A DNA stretch of 32,570 nucleotides from BOG-1112 sp964635325 (GTDB taxonomy: Bacteria; Bdellovibrionota_B; Oligoflexia; Oligoflexales; Bog-1112). The stretch is taken from assembly GCA_964635325.1 (NCBI GenBank), contig CAZWOL010000034.1, forward strand, positions 1 through 32,570, read 5' to 3'. The translations under genes and the position numbers were made by a program. Under the pieces are notes generated by a model. The model was not told where the DNA came from and did not search any database. It saw nothing but the letters and a program-made list of their open reading frames with translations. This document shows, piece after piece, positions 25,254 to 32,570 of this stretch (within the stretch, counting starts at the first letter, position 1; every line of letters begins with the position of its first letter).

Positions 25254-25760
25254 ATGAGTTCTGCGTCTTCCCAATCCAAAAGAGAATTTCTTCAAGAGAG
25301 AGTAGCTCATTACCTAAGTTCCTACCGTGCAAGGAGGGGCTTATCTCAATATCAGTGCGCAAAGCAAACTGGCTATTCAGAGGCGCAAATTAAGTATATG
25401 GAAGGGAAGACTCCTGGTTCTATCGTTAATTCCATTGAAACCCTACAAAAACTTGCAGATCTCGACAATTTAGATGTCACAGACTTCATAAAATATCTGA
25501 GGCAGGATAGCTATAATTCAAAGAAGAGAAGAAGTCTTTATACGTGGGAGAGTACTTTGCTTGAATCGTTTAGCAGGTTGCCTTCCAAAATTCGTAAGAG
25601 ATTTATTCACGAATATTTAGCCAATCTATCTGATATCTCATCACTTGAAGAAACACTTGAAATATCTTTAATGCTGTCTGGTTTAGAGGCTGGTGATAGA
25701 AAGCTTATCATCGCGATGATATTGCGCCTGAGGAGAGGTGACACAAATGGCGTTAAGTAA
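25254..25760 (+). CDS. XRE-family helix-turn-helix regulator
   Basis: The 168-residue protein has an N-terminal Cro/CI-type HTH (about 15-65). Helix 2 and recognition helix are in GLSQYQCAKQTGYSEAQIKYMEGK, followed by the usual SIETLQKLADLDNLDVTDFIKYL. The remaining about 80 residues are helical and may serve for dimerisation or for partner or ligand contact; no known sensor domain is evident. It opens a five-gene operon and overlaps the receiver gene by 14 bp, which argues for joint function. It lies next to the divergent control region and is the obvious candidate for binding the palindrome there. Confidence 0.85.
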   Translation: MSSASSQSKREFLQERVAHYLSSYRARRGLSQYQCAKQTGYSEAQIKYMEGKTPGSIVNSIETLQKLADLDNLDVTDFIKYLRQDSYNSKKRRSLYTWESTLLESFSRLPSKIRKRFIHEYLANLSDISSLEETLEISLMLSGLEAGDRKLIIAMILRLRRGDTNGVK

Positions 25761-26157
25761 ACCTAAGTTGAATGTTTGTCTTCTTGAAGACGAAGATTTT
25801 TTTACAGCTCTATTCCGTGATATTCTTGAGTCTTTGAATTGCAATGTTTTCGCCTTCTCACGTCTTGATCACTTTGCAAAAACTTTCGAGAATAATTTAA
25901 AAACATCAAAAGTTGATCTTTTCATAGTAGATCGATTTTTCGACATGGATGGAGTGGATACGCTAGCAGTTAGTTTCGGTTGGTCTATTAAAGATTTCTT
26001 CAAAGAAGAGCAGATGGTGGTGCTGTGTTCATGCGTTGATATCCCCAAAGAGGCTTATACGAAAGCAGGATTCGATCTTTTTTTTAAGAAAGACGGAAGA
26101 ACGATGCGAAGAAAAATTCATAATGTAGTGGAAAAGATCAGGACTTCACTAACATGA
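25747..26157 (+). CDS. stand-alone response-regulator receiver domain protein
   Basis: The 136-residue product is a single receiver (CheY-like) domain with acidic pocket Glu15-Asp16-Glu17, phospho-acceptor Asp62 (LFIVDRFF) and conserved Lys114 (LFFKKD). There is no output domain, so it acts through protein contact, plausibly with the XRE protein or the hybrid kinase. An in-frame GTG at 25738 is directly after the SD and therefore unlikely; the ATG at 25747 has GAGG with an 8-nt spacer. The start is inside the XRE gene's end, indicating translational coupling. Confidence 0.88.
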   Translation: MALSKPKLNVCLLEDEDFFTALFRDILESLNCNVFAFSRLDHFAKTFENNLKTSKVDLFIVDRFFDMDGVDTLAVSFGWSIKDFFKEEQMVVLCSCVDIPKEAYTKAGFDLFFKKDGRTMRRKIHNVVEKIRTSLT

Positions 26158-26190
26158 AGTACATTGCCTTAAGTTTCAAAGGGGGCTCGT

Positions 26191-27057
26191 ATGTTTAGTG
26201 TGTTTGATGAATTCAGTCAGCTTAGAAAGTGCATTGTTCATACAGGTGAAAATGGGATTGATATTTCTTGGGAAGATTGGGAGAGATTAGTCTCAAAAGA
26301 GGATTTTAAAAAGCACCCTGAAAGCGCCCCAGTTACAAAGCAAAAGCTAGTTGCCCAGGTAGCCAGTCTGCATAATTTTCTCAAAAAACGAGGAATTGAA
26401 GTTGTCTTGGCGAAAACAATCGACAACGCAGTTGCGCAGGTATTTACACGCGATCCTGGTTTTGTTATCGGAAATAGTTTCTACATAAGTTCTCTTCGGG
26501 ACAGCTATAGGGTCGATGAAATCAAAGGGATGGAAAATGTCCTTCCCAAGGAAAATGCCATTGATCTTCGCGGAAAAAGCGTGATCATCGAGGGTGGTGA
26601 CATTGTGATTCTGTCTCCAAGCTCTATTCTTATAGGAACAGGCCAAACAACTAATGACCTTGGCTATTCAAGATTAGAAATCGAATTAGAATCAAGCAGC
26701 TTTCAAACGATACACAAAATAAAACACAAGGCGCTTCACCTTGATTGCTGCTTGTCGCCACTGCCTAATGGCGAAGCGCTTGTAGCAAAACATCTTATCT
26801 ATCCTGACGATTTGAAGATTCTCGAGGCAATTTTCAATAAACTAATCTTTCTTGATACCAAGGAAGCTGATATTCATTTGGCATCAAATATTTTTTGGAT
26901 CAACGAAGCGGAAGTTATTTCGAATAGAATGACCCCAAAGACAAACAAAATATTAGAGAGCTTGGGATATAAAGTCCATAAATTTGATATTTCGGAACTC
27001 GTAAAGTTATGGGGTGGTGCGCGATGTGCGATCTTCCCGCTGGAAAGGTTGTCTTAA
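26191..27057 (+). CDS. amidinotransferase / dimethylargininase-fold (GME) hydrolase
   Basis: The guanidine-modifying (GME) superfamily includes arginine deiminase, dimethylarginine dimethylaminohydrolase (DDAH) and amidinotransferases, which act through a covalent thiouronium on a Cys. This 288-residue, signal-less protein shows FTRDPG (85-90, Asp88), EGGD (134-137), the catalytic His183 in ALHLDCCLSPL and the nucleophile Cys279 in WGGARCAIFPLER, in family order. Length and architecture resemble DDAH-type enzymes more than arginine deiminase. The exact substrate (arginine, methylarginines, agmatine or another guanidine) cannot be read from sequence. AAGGGGG precedes the ATG. It lies between a receiver and a periplasmic binding protein, an uncommon place for such an enzyme. 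Confidence 0.85.
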   Translation: MFSVFDEFSQLRKCIVHTGENGIDISWEDWERLVSKEDFKKHPESAPVTKQKLVAQVASLHNFLKKRGIEVVLAKTIDNAVAQVFTRDPGFVIGNSFYISSLRDSYRVDEIKGMENVLPKENAIDLRGKSVIIEGGDIVILSPSSILIGTGQTTNDLGYSRLEIELESSSFQTIHKIKHKALHLDCCLSPLPNGEALVAKHLIYPDDLKILEAIFNKLIFLDTKEADIHLASNIFWINEAEVISNRMTPKTNKILESLGYKVHKFDISELVKLWGGARCAIFPLERLS

Positions 27058-27076
27058 AGGGTTTGAAAGCGTTGTG

Positions 27077-28081
27077 ATGAAACTACTCCATTTTTTTATT
27101 TTCGTAATCGCATTTCTTTCAGTATCACTCTGTTTTGCAAAAACTAGTGAAAAGCAAAAACCAATAAAAATCTTAGCCTGGCAGGAATATGTTGCTCCCG
27201 AAGTTGTGCAAAAATTGAAAGCCAAAAATGATTTTGATCTAGATATCACCACCTATCTCACCAATGATATGGCTGTATCACGTCTTGTTCGCAATGAAGA
27301 AAAGTTTGAAGTCGCTATAGTCTCTAATGTAATCTACAATCTTCTTTACGATCAGAAAATAATTACTCCTGGGTTGTTTGAGTCAAATAGTAGATCTTAC
27401 TTGACAGTTTTTAAGGATGTTAAGAAGAACTGCACACCATTCTTTTGGCTAGTATCAGGATATCTGTATGATGCAAAAGTGCTACCAACTGCTCCAAGAT
27501 CAATAGATTCACTATTGAATTTAGCAAAGGATAGCAAAGTCTATGTGGGGATTGTTGATGACCCGATAGAGGTTGCCTACCGGATTATGGGAGATCATAA
27601 CAGGAAGATCCAAGATCTTGATATCTACCCGGCGCCTCTTTGGAAAAATGTGAGGTTTATCATAGATATTCCAAGGTTTTTTCCGTTTGAAAAAATAGCT
27701 ATATTTACCTGGCATGGTATCGCTAATCAGCACCTCTTATCAAAGGATAATCTCAGTTTTGCTCTGCCGTTGCAGAATCTTCAAGTTGGATATGATCTTG
27801 TATGTATTGTTAGCAAAGAAAAAAGGAGATTCTCATATCTTAAAGACTTTGTTCTGAAATTAACCTCTGAAGAACATACCGAAGTTAATATTAAGTATAA
27901 TCAATATTTTTCTCCTTACGTTGATCCAGTACATGCTTATCTTCATCCTCGATTTAAAAAAATCTACTCCGAGAGTTTGCAAAAATTGTCCTCTGGCAAT
28001 TATGTAGAAACGAGAATGATGCGAGGTCAGCAATTGAAATTAGTAAACGAATGGTGGCATAAACGTCGATATGGGCAGTAG
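27077..28081 (+). CDS. periplasmic solute-binding protein, polyamine (PotD/F)-like
   Basis: The 334-residue product has a signal peptide (MKLLHFFIFVIAFLSVSLCFA). Its mature start KPIKILAWQEYVAPEVVQ matches the first strand and helix of polyamine-type type II binding proteins (typically NWSEYI-x-P-E). The frame extends upstream to 27014 inside the amidinotransferase gene, but only the ATG at 27077 yields a signal peptide. No ABC permease or ATPase genes accompany it; instead the next gene, overlapping by 11 bp, is a membrane histidine kinase. It is therefore more likely a ligand presenter for sensing than a transport component. The ligand is inferred to be a polyamine or guanidino compound from family and neighbour only. 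Confidence 0.8.
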   Translation: MKLLHFFIFVIAFLSVSLCFAKTSEKQKPIKILAWQEYVAPEVVQKLKAKNDFDLDITTYLTNDMAVSRLVRNEEKFEVAIVSNVIYNLLYDQKIITPGLFESNSRSYLTVFKDVKKNCTPFFWLVSGYLYDAKVLPTAPRSIDSLLNLAKDSKVYVGIVDDPIEVAYRIMGDHNRKIQDLDIYPAPLWKNVRFIIDIPRFFPFEKIAIFTWHGIANQHLLSKDNLSFALPLQNLQVGYDLVCIVSKEKRRFSYLKDFVLKLTSEEHTEVNIKYNQYFSPYVDPVHAYLHPRFKKIYSESLQKLSSGNYVETRMMRGQQLKLVNEWWHKRRYGQ

Positions 28082-30179
28082 TTTAAAAAAACATTTTATT
28101 ATCTACTTAGTCTGCTCGGTCTTTATACCTATTTTTCTATGCGGTTATTTTGTTACATCATGGATGGATTCTAATGAAAAAAATCTACAAACTCTGGAGC
28201 AGATGCGTATCTCAGATAATAAGGCTGCTGTACTCCGAATTCTCGCTAAAGTTGAAGCTACATGCACGAATCTACTGCAAAGCAGAGAGTTAGCCGATTT
28301 CCTTCATGCCGCTGAGGATACGAGAACCTATCTTAGTAGCCTACTCTACGCACGAGTTTTAAACCTTAACCGTCAAACACCAGAAATTTCAGGTTGGCAG
28401 GTTTATGATAGAGACGGATACTTGCTATTCAGTTATGGTCTTGAATTCAAACATAGCTTTGATAAGAAACCTGGATTTTCTATAGGAAGTGACGTCATTG
28501 CTCTCATGAGCAAGATCTTTTATGATGACCAATACATGGAGCAAAGTAGATCCGATTTTTTTGGCTACGTAATCGTAACCTTCAAAATTGAAGACCTAAT
28601 AAAGCAAGTTCCTTCTTTAGCTGGAATTCTATCTATTGATGCTTTGCACACTGACAAGATTCAAATCAAATTAAAAAATGTCGTCCATAATAGTAATGGC
28701 TTTTTGTTTCTGCTTTTAATTATGTCCATCGTTCTTCTATTTTCCCTAGGGCTTGGTGGTTATCTCGTTCGTGCCAAATTCTTCAATCCTATTCAGAAGC
28801 TAACTGAAGAGGTCAAAGGAAAAGCAAATTTGACTCTGACTATCCGCAACGGCAACGAAATTTTGCTTTTAAGGGAAGCTTTTGAGGCCTATTGTGCAGA
28901 AATCGAAAGACAATCTAATTTAGTTGCAATTGCAAAGACAACTCAAATGATTGCACACGATATCAAAAAGCCTTTCTCGTCGTTGACGAGTCTCCTTGAT
29001 CTACTCCATGTAACCGAAGATGATAGCAAACTACGCCAGTTGGTTGCGAAATATATACCTCTTATCGAGTCCTCGGCAATGCGAGTGGATAGTCTTGTCG
29101 AAAATATATTGGAAGCCGGAAGGGAAATTCAACTGAAATTGACCTCTGTTAGCTTGAAATCCACTGTCAAAGACGCTCTGACTTCTGTTTTTCATTTTAA
29201 TAGTTCGAGTCGCATTCAGTTAATGTTTGATTTTCACCACACGAATTGCATCAGAGGAGATAAAGAAAAGATTCTTAGAGTTATCGAGAATATTATAGCA
29301 AACGCAGTAGATGCCCTCGATGGGAGAGGTAAGCTCTGGATTAGAAGTAAAGATTCGCTAATCGCGGAACAGTGCTATGTAGAAGTCTGCATAGGGAACA
29401 ATGGCCGCCTTATAAATGCCAAGGATTTACCTAATGTTTTTGAACCATTCTTCACTAAGAAAAAGGCAGGCGGCGTAGGTCTGGGCTTAGCTATTTGCCG
29501 GAAAATTATTGAAGCTCATAGTGGAGAAATTTGGTGCCGTTCTGATTCCAATGTTGGAACTGAATTTTTCTGCAGACTTGCTTCCGATGAATTTGAAGAC
29601 AATTCAAATGCTATTTTTCCTGATAGCAGTGCTAATTTTAATGCCGCTATCTTTAAGGATAGCCATGATGAGGATAAAACTGTTCTCCAAGAGACCTCTC
29701 GAGAATTCCTGGTTGAGTTCGATATTCCACTGCAAAGTTTTCGGGAATTTAAGGATCGAAATTTTTCTCTTTTACTTGTAGATGATGAGGATTTATATTC
29801 AAGTCTGGTGGGCAGGTATATTTTGGAATCCGCACAACTCAGAGAATATATAGATATTACGACCATCACTACAGTAAAAGATAGCTTTCAAGTTCCTGTC
29901 CATTCTTGTGACCTGGCGATTATTGATGTTGACCTAGCAGATACTTACCTAGACGGGTTTGATTTAGTACAGCTGTTTCGTAAGGAAAAGCAGATGGAAG
30001 GATTTATCTGTGTGCATTCGAACCGCGGTTTGAGTGAATATCAGGACAGAGCTCATATCGCGGGGGCCGATTTCTTTTTGCCAAAGCCGATGACAAGGGT
30101 TCATTTGCTAAAGCTTCTAAAGACGGCTCTTGAGAAAGCTCTAGCGGTTGAGCAAGAAGCGGTTACATTGGAGACTTAA
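28071..30179 (+). CDS. hybrid sensor histidine kinase with C-terminal receiver
   Basis: The 702-residue membrane protein has span 1 (about 9-29), a periplasmic sensor region of about 175 residues (30-207) with no family I recognise, span 2 (about 210-233), a HAMP-like linker and HisKA with His296 in MIAHDIKKPF. The ATPase domain follows: N box ENIIANAVDAL (406-416), a G1 box reading GNNG with Asn in place of the usual Asp, an F box FEPFFTKK and a G2 box GGVGLGLAI (467-475). After a linker of about 60 residues comes a receiver (566-690) with DDE at 571-573, Asp619 as acceptor in AIIDVDLAD and Lys672. It can pass phosphate from His296 to Asp619; a phosphotransfer (HPt) partner is not in the window. 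It overlaps the binding-protein gene and closes the operon. Confidence 0.9.
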   Translation: MGSSLKKHFIIYLVCSVFIPIFLCGYFVTSWMDSNEKNLQTLEQMRISDNKAAVLRILAKVEATCTNLLQSRELADFLHAAEDTRTYLSSLLYARVLNLNRQTPEISGWQVYDRDGYLLFSYGLEFKHSFDKKPGFSIGSDVIALMSKIFYDDQYMEQSRSDFFGYVIVTFKIEDLIKQVPSLAGILSIDALHTDKIQIKLKNVVHNSNGFLFLLLIMSIVLLFSLGLGGYLVRAKFFNPIQKLTEEVKGKANLTLTIRNGNEILLLREAFEAYCAEIERQSNLVAIAKTTQMIAHDIKKPFSSLTSLLDLLHVTEDDSKLRQLVAKYIPLIESSAMRVDSLVENILEAGREIQLKLTSVSLKSTVKDALTSVFHFNSSSRIQLMFDFHHTNCIRGDKEKILRVIENIIANAVDALDGRGKLWIRSKDSLIAEQCYVEVCIGNNGRLINAKDLPNVFEPFFTKKKAGGVGLGLAICRKIIEAHSGEIWCRSDSNVGTEFFCRLASDEFEDNSNAIFPDSSANFNAAIFKDSHDEDKTVLQETSREFLVEFDIPLQSFREFKDRNFSLLLVDDEDLYSSLVGRYILESAQLREYIDITTITTVKDSFQVPVHSCDLAIIDVDLADTYLDGFDLVQLFRKEKQMEGFICVHSNRGLSEYQDRAHIAGADFFLPKPMTRVHLLKLLKTALEKALAVEQEAVTLET

Positions 30180-30211
30180 CTCGCAACAGAATCCCTCTTT
30201 TGTGTCACCCT

Positions 30212-30494
30212 TGTTCGGATGGGACAAAAGCCAAAAGGCGATATGGTGTTGTATGTGTTGTGAACGAACGCAACACAACCCGAACTTGTAACTGTTGTGG
30301 AGTGATCCCGGACAGTGCCCCGAAGGGGGGGCAAGGGACTAGGGATAAGAGAGTAGGTTTGCAGCGACTGCGGAGCGATTCATGATCGTGACGTGAATGC
30401 TGCAATTAACATTCTCCATTTGGGGCATCAAATGCTGGGTGCTGCTGAAGTGCCCCAGGAATCCCCCACCACCAGAAAATTGAGAATTGCGTAG
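30212..30494 (+). pseudogene. C-terminal remnant of an IS200/IS605-family TnpB
   Basis: Two frames together spell the end of a TnpB (OrfB): VNERNTTRTCNCCGVIPDSA in the first, then KGLGIRE, a stop, and VCSDCGAIHDRDVNAAINIL in another. This is the zinc ribbon (two CxxC pairs) and the last RuvC motif (HDRDVNAA). Two lesions are visible. One extra G in the run at 30325-30331 shifts the frame, and TAG at 30354-30356 stands where family members have Trp (TGG). Only about 95 of some 400 residues remain, and no TnpA is present. The fragment ends at TAG 30492-30494. It marks past insertion-sequence activity at the edge of the accessory block. Confidence 0.85.
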
Positions 30495-30655
30495 CGGTTC
30501 CATTTTTTCTAGTGGCGGGAGGATGTCAAAAATGATGTCCTAGATCCAGGAAAAACTATCGAAATAACCCCACAGAATTAGCTTAATACCAAAAAACCTC
30601 AATAGATCTATGGCTAATCCCGATATATCGAAGAAGTAAATAGAAAGGGGTATTG

Positions 30656-31156
30656 ATGATAGGCCTCCAATTTCGCAAAGCCATCTATATCGTATGTTCA
30701 GTTGCTTATTTAGCGCATGCTGTGGATGTTCAGGCTGGAGGCTTGCAAGGAGCTGTGCGAGATCGACAAGGATTTGCGATGAATGGACTGTCGGTGAATC
30801 TTTATTCAATGGATGGTTACCTGCTCTTCTCTTCTTTAAGCGCACCTAATGGTAGTTATCTTCTTGAGAATGTACCAGATCGCCAATATAACTTAAAAGT
30901 GCTTGGTGCCAATTGCGCTTTTGAACAGCCAGTGATGATTGCAGTTGGCCCACCGACAAGTTTGGATATTACACTGGCCTGCAATGGACCTAAGGCCTAT
31001 ATTTTTAAGTCCGAACCCTATCCGGTATACGAACCAATTCGTTTTCCAGAAACACCAACGGAGCGTGTTATTATCATTGAACGCAATGCTCCGCCTCATC
31101 ACGATCCATTGCCTGGGCATCATCATGGCAAAAAACATACGCATTCCACCGAATGA
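30656..31156 (+). CDS. secreted carboxypeptidase-regulatory-like protein with His-rich tail
   Basis: The 166-residue product has a signal peptide (about 1-32, ending HAVDVQAGG). One small beta-sandwich of the carboxypeptidase regulatory-like/CNA-B type follows (about 33-110): GGLQGAVRDRQGFAMNGLSV, then SLSAPNGSYLLENVPDRQYN. The last 30 residues are rich in Pro and His (APPHHDP, GHHHGKKHTH) and could bind a metal ion. The start is the ATG at 30656 with AGGGG 5 nt upstream; the preceding TTG at 30653 is closer than ideal. The domain usually mediates adhesion or stabilises a larger envelope protein, but no specific role can be assigned here. Confidence 0.75.
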   Translation: MIGLQFRKAIYIVCSVAYLAHAVDVQAGGLQGAVRDRQGFAMNGLSVNLYSMDGYLLFSSLSAPNGSYLLENVPDRQYNLKVLGANCAFEQPVMIAVGPPTSLDITLACNGPKAYIFKSEPYPVYEPIRFPETPTERVIIIERNAPPHHDPLPGHHHGKKHTHSTE

Positions 31157-31288
31157 TCGATCTGGAGTCCATTTTATAACATCCTATTCTGCTAGGTTTT
31201 TTTGGTGGTTCTCTGCGTGAGATGCAATCGCCGTATCTTTTTGTCGAAAAAAAAATAATTATCTCGAATTATTTGCTATTTGTAGTAG

Positions 31289-31313
31289 TGGGGGCCTTTG
31301 GCCCCATCTTTTT
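31289..31313 (+). terminator. strong intrinsic terminator
   Basis: GGGGCC (31291-31296), loop TTT, GGCCCC (31300-31305), extended by T31289-A31306 with a one-base bulge, then TCTTTTT. It ends only 30 bp before the next ATG (31343), so it either terminates the 30656 gene with a promoter tucked in behind it or acts as an attenuator in the leader of the 31343 gene. Confidence 0.8.
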
Positions 31314-31342
31314 GAAAGTTGCTCTAACAAAGGAAAAACGTC

Positions 31343-32290
31343 ATGACGATCATTGGAAGAATCTTTTCCCTTGGGTATTTGCTTGCTACTGTATTTGCCG
31401 TCAGTGCAACTTCGCAGGTATTGCTAGCCTCTGCTTCTGACCAAGGTCTACACTTCGAAGTTCGCAATCGACTGAATAAAAACGCGATGCTCGAAATCGA
31501 AGTATGCGCTTATGAAAAAGCTAAACCTTCGCAGGTTTGTGTATCCAAAAAAGCCAAAGAACCCATTGCTTACTATCAAACAGCAACATTTGAAATTAGC
31601 CAGGCAGACCTCAAAACGATTTTAGATAAGACAGAAGATCGTGCAATTCAGTTTCGTTTTCGGGATAGCCATAACAAAACTGCAAAGTTTTGGGCATGTA
31701 AAGAACATCCCTATACTGTGATCGATGCCGCAACTCCGCAGAGACACTTCTATATCGATATAACCGGATCTCATGCTGTATCTTACGCATGTCGCATTTA
31801 TCGTGAGCAAGGGGCTACGATGGTTGCAGAAGAGAAAAGCAAAGGCACTATCGAAACTATTCTCAATAAATTTAGTGAGAAGAAAACTTGGTTTGAAAAT
31901 GAAGAAGGGTTAACATTTTCTATCGAAAATAAAATTAAAGAGCAGAAACCTCGTCTAAAAGTGCGAGTATGTAGCTTTTCAAATGTAGTTGGACCGATTG
32001 TTTGTATGAATATGAATGACGAAGATTTCGTTCTTTTTGGCAAAAAACGCATCTACCATATATCAAAACAACACTTAGATACTCTTCTTCAAACCGCTGA
32101 TGAACATAATATGATTCAATTTGGTTTTGAGGATAGTGTAAACTCTGCTCAACAATATCGGATCTGCTTAGATTTTCCAGCTACGCAACTGAGGGCCATC
32201 GGAAGCAAGAAAACAGTTGGCCACCGCTTTGAAGTTGTGGTCCATGACATGAACCCTCTTAGCTATCGTTGCAAGATCACTTCGAAGTGA
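31343..32290 (+). CDS. secreted protein with two tandem copies of one Cys-containing domain
   Basis: The 315-residue protein has a signal peptide (about 1-32, ending LLASASDQ). Two repeats of about 120-130 residues follow. The first begins GLHFEVRNRLNKNAMLEIEV and the second GLTFSIENKIKEQKPRLKVR. Both contain a Cys pair in the second strand (VCAYEKAKPSQVC versus VCSFSNVVGPIVC), a helix (ISQADLKTILD versus ISKQHLDTLLQ), IQFRFRDS versus IQFGFEDS, a third Cys and a closing YACRI/YRCKI. Four conserved Cys per repeat suggest two disulfides. The family is unknown to me. The ATG has AGGA 8 nt upstream and follows a terminator/attenuator hairpin by 30 bp. Confidence 0.75.
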   Translation: MTIIGRIFSLGYLLATVFAVSATSQVLLASASDQGLHFEVRNRLNKNAMLEIEVCAYEKAKPSQVCVSKKAKEPIAYYQTATFEISQADLKTILDKTEDRAIQFRFRDSHNKTAKFWACKEHPYTVIDAATPQRHFYIDITGSHAVSYACRIYREQGATMVAEEKSKGTIETILNKFSEKKTWFENEEGLTFSIENKIKEQKPRLKVRVCSFSNVVGPIVCMNMNDEDFVLFGKKRIYHISKQHLDTLLQTADEHNMIQFGFEDSVNSAQQYRICLDFPATQLRAIGSKKTVGHRFEVVVHDMNPLSYRCKITSK

Positions 32291-32420
32291 TGGATTTGTA
32301 AAGTTCCAAGTAGCATATAAGTTATAAGTCGAGGGTAGCTCTGCTGGTAAATCAACCTTGGGAAAATGCAGATATTTCCAGAGCGTATGCGCACTCAAAA
32401 CTAAATGGGACTATGTTGCT

Positions 32421-32570
32421 ATGATTAAGAATCTATTTATCATGGCATTATTCTTTCCGATTTTTGTAGCTTGTACGAGCTCTCTCTCGGTGAATAAGAG
32501 CGTCGAACCTTTTAATAATCAGGTGGCTGATAACCCTGTTGTGACAATCGTATACGCCGCACTTTTCGAT
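32421..32570 (+). CDS. putative lipoprotein, partial (3' end outside window)
   Basis: The frame from the ATG at 32421 stays open to the end of the window (50 codons). MIKNLFIMALFFPIFVAC gives a short basic start, hydrophobic core and a near-canonical lipobox ending at Cys18, followed by TSSLSVNKSVEP, so lipid modification and outer- or inner-membrane anchoring are likely. The SD is weak (GGGA about 10 nt upstream). No family can be judged from the visible part. Confidence 0.6.
   Translation, partial: MIKNLFIMALFFPIFVACTSSLSVNKSVEPFNNQVADNPVVTIVYAALFD

Noticed and set aside
29381..29419. Asn instead of Asp in the G1 box (GNNG) of the hybrid kinase as a sign of inactivity
   Set aside because: NNG or NSG variants occur in many working kinases and the N, F and G2 boxes are intact, so I do not call it inactive.
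30505..30545. GATGTC repeats around 30513-30540 as a CRISPR-like or IS end
   Set aside because: Only two short copies, imperfect as an inverted repeat; not enough for either call.
1..32570. tRNA, rRNA and CRISPR arrays
   Set aside because: No cloverleaf-like sequence, rRNA segment or regularly spaced repeat was seen by eye; a dedicated scan was not possible.

Overview
The window reads as Gram-negative chromosome. It has a CcmF/CcmH (System I) cytochrome c maturation cluster, a LolCDE-like ABC exporter with a LolA-like carrier and an outer-membrane barrel, many signal peptides and two likely lipoproteins. Moderate GC, a mixture of ordinary housekeeping genes with many secreted orphans, and a low density of recognisable operons would fit a Bdellovibrionota/Oligoflexia-like or other delta-type proteobacterium. 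That placement is a guess from gene style and was not tested by phylogeny. A run of exactly 100 N (14301-14400) marks a scaffold join.

Layout. 1-7.3 kb: a DUF3857/transglutaminase-like exported protein (cut by the window edge), a DEAD-box RNA helicase, a small lipoprotein, fumarase C, a secreted orphan, TrmO (tRNA m6t6A37 modification) and a small secreted orphan whose ribosome binding site sits in a predicted hairpin. 7.7-8.6 kb: a SAM methyltransferase broken by a frameshift. 8.9-12.3 kb (minus strand): ccmF-ccmH followed by two uncharacterised membrane/exported proteins, all tightly coupled. 12.4-14.3 kb: MtaB (tRNA ms2t6A) and a membrane orphan. 14.5-20.8 kb: a five-gene cassette of ABC ATPase, two FtsX-type permeases, a LolA-like periplasmic carrier and an outer-membrane barrel, which together could form a complete inner-to-outer-membrane lipid or lipoprotein route.

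20.8-21.4 kb holds no convincing gene but several palindromes and repeats. It opens a block (21.4-30.5 kb) that looks more A+T-rich and accessory by eye; composition was not computed. In it, two divergent transcription units share a 307-bp control region. The minus-strand unit makes three secreted proteins: an orphan, a Hint (intein/Hedgehog fold) protein and a diverged subtilisin-like protease. The plus-strand unit is a compact five-gene operon of XRE regulator, stand-alone receiver, amidinotransferase/dimethylargininase-fold enzyme, polyamine-type periplasmic binding protein and hybrid histidine kinase. This operon is the best candidate for an undescribed system: a ligand-binding protein and a guanidine-modifying enzyme bundled with a phosphorelay and a DNA-binding output, possibly controlling the secreted unit. 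The block ends at a dead IS200/IS605-type tnpB fragment (about 30.2-30.5 kb).

30.6-32.6 kb: a secreted carboxypeptidase-regulatory-like protein with a His-rich tail, a strong intrinsic terminator, a secreted protein built of two tandem copies of one Cys-containing domain, and the start of a lipoprotein gene running off the window.
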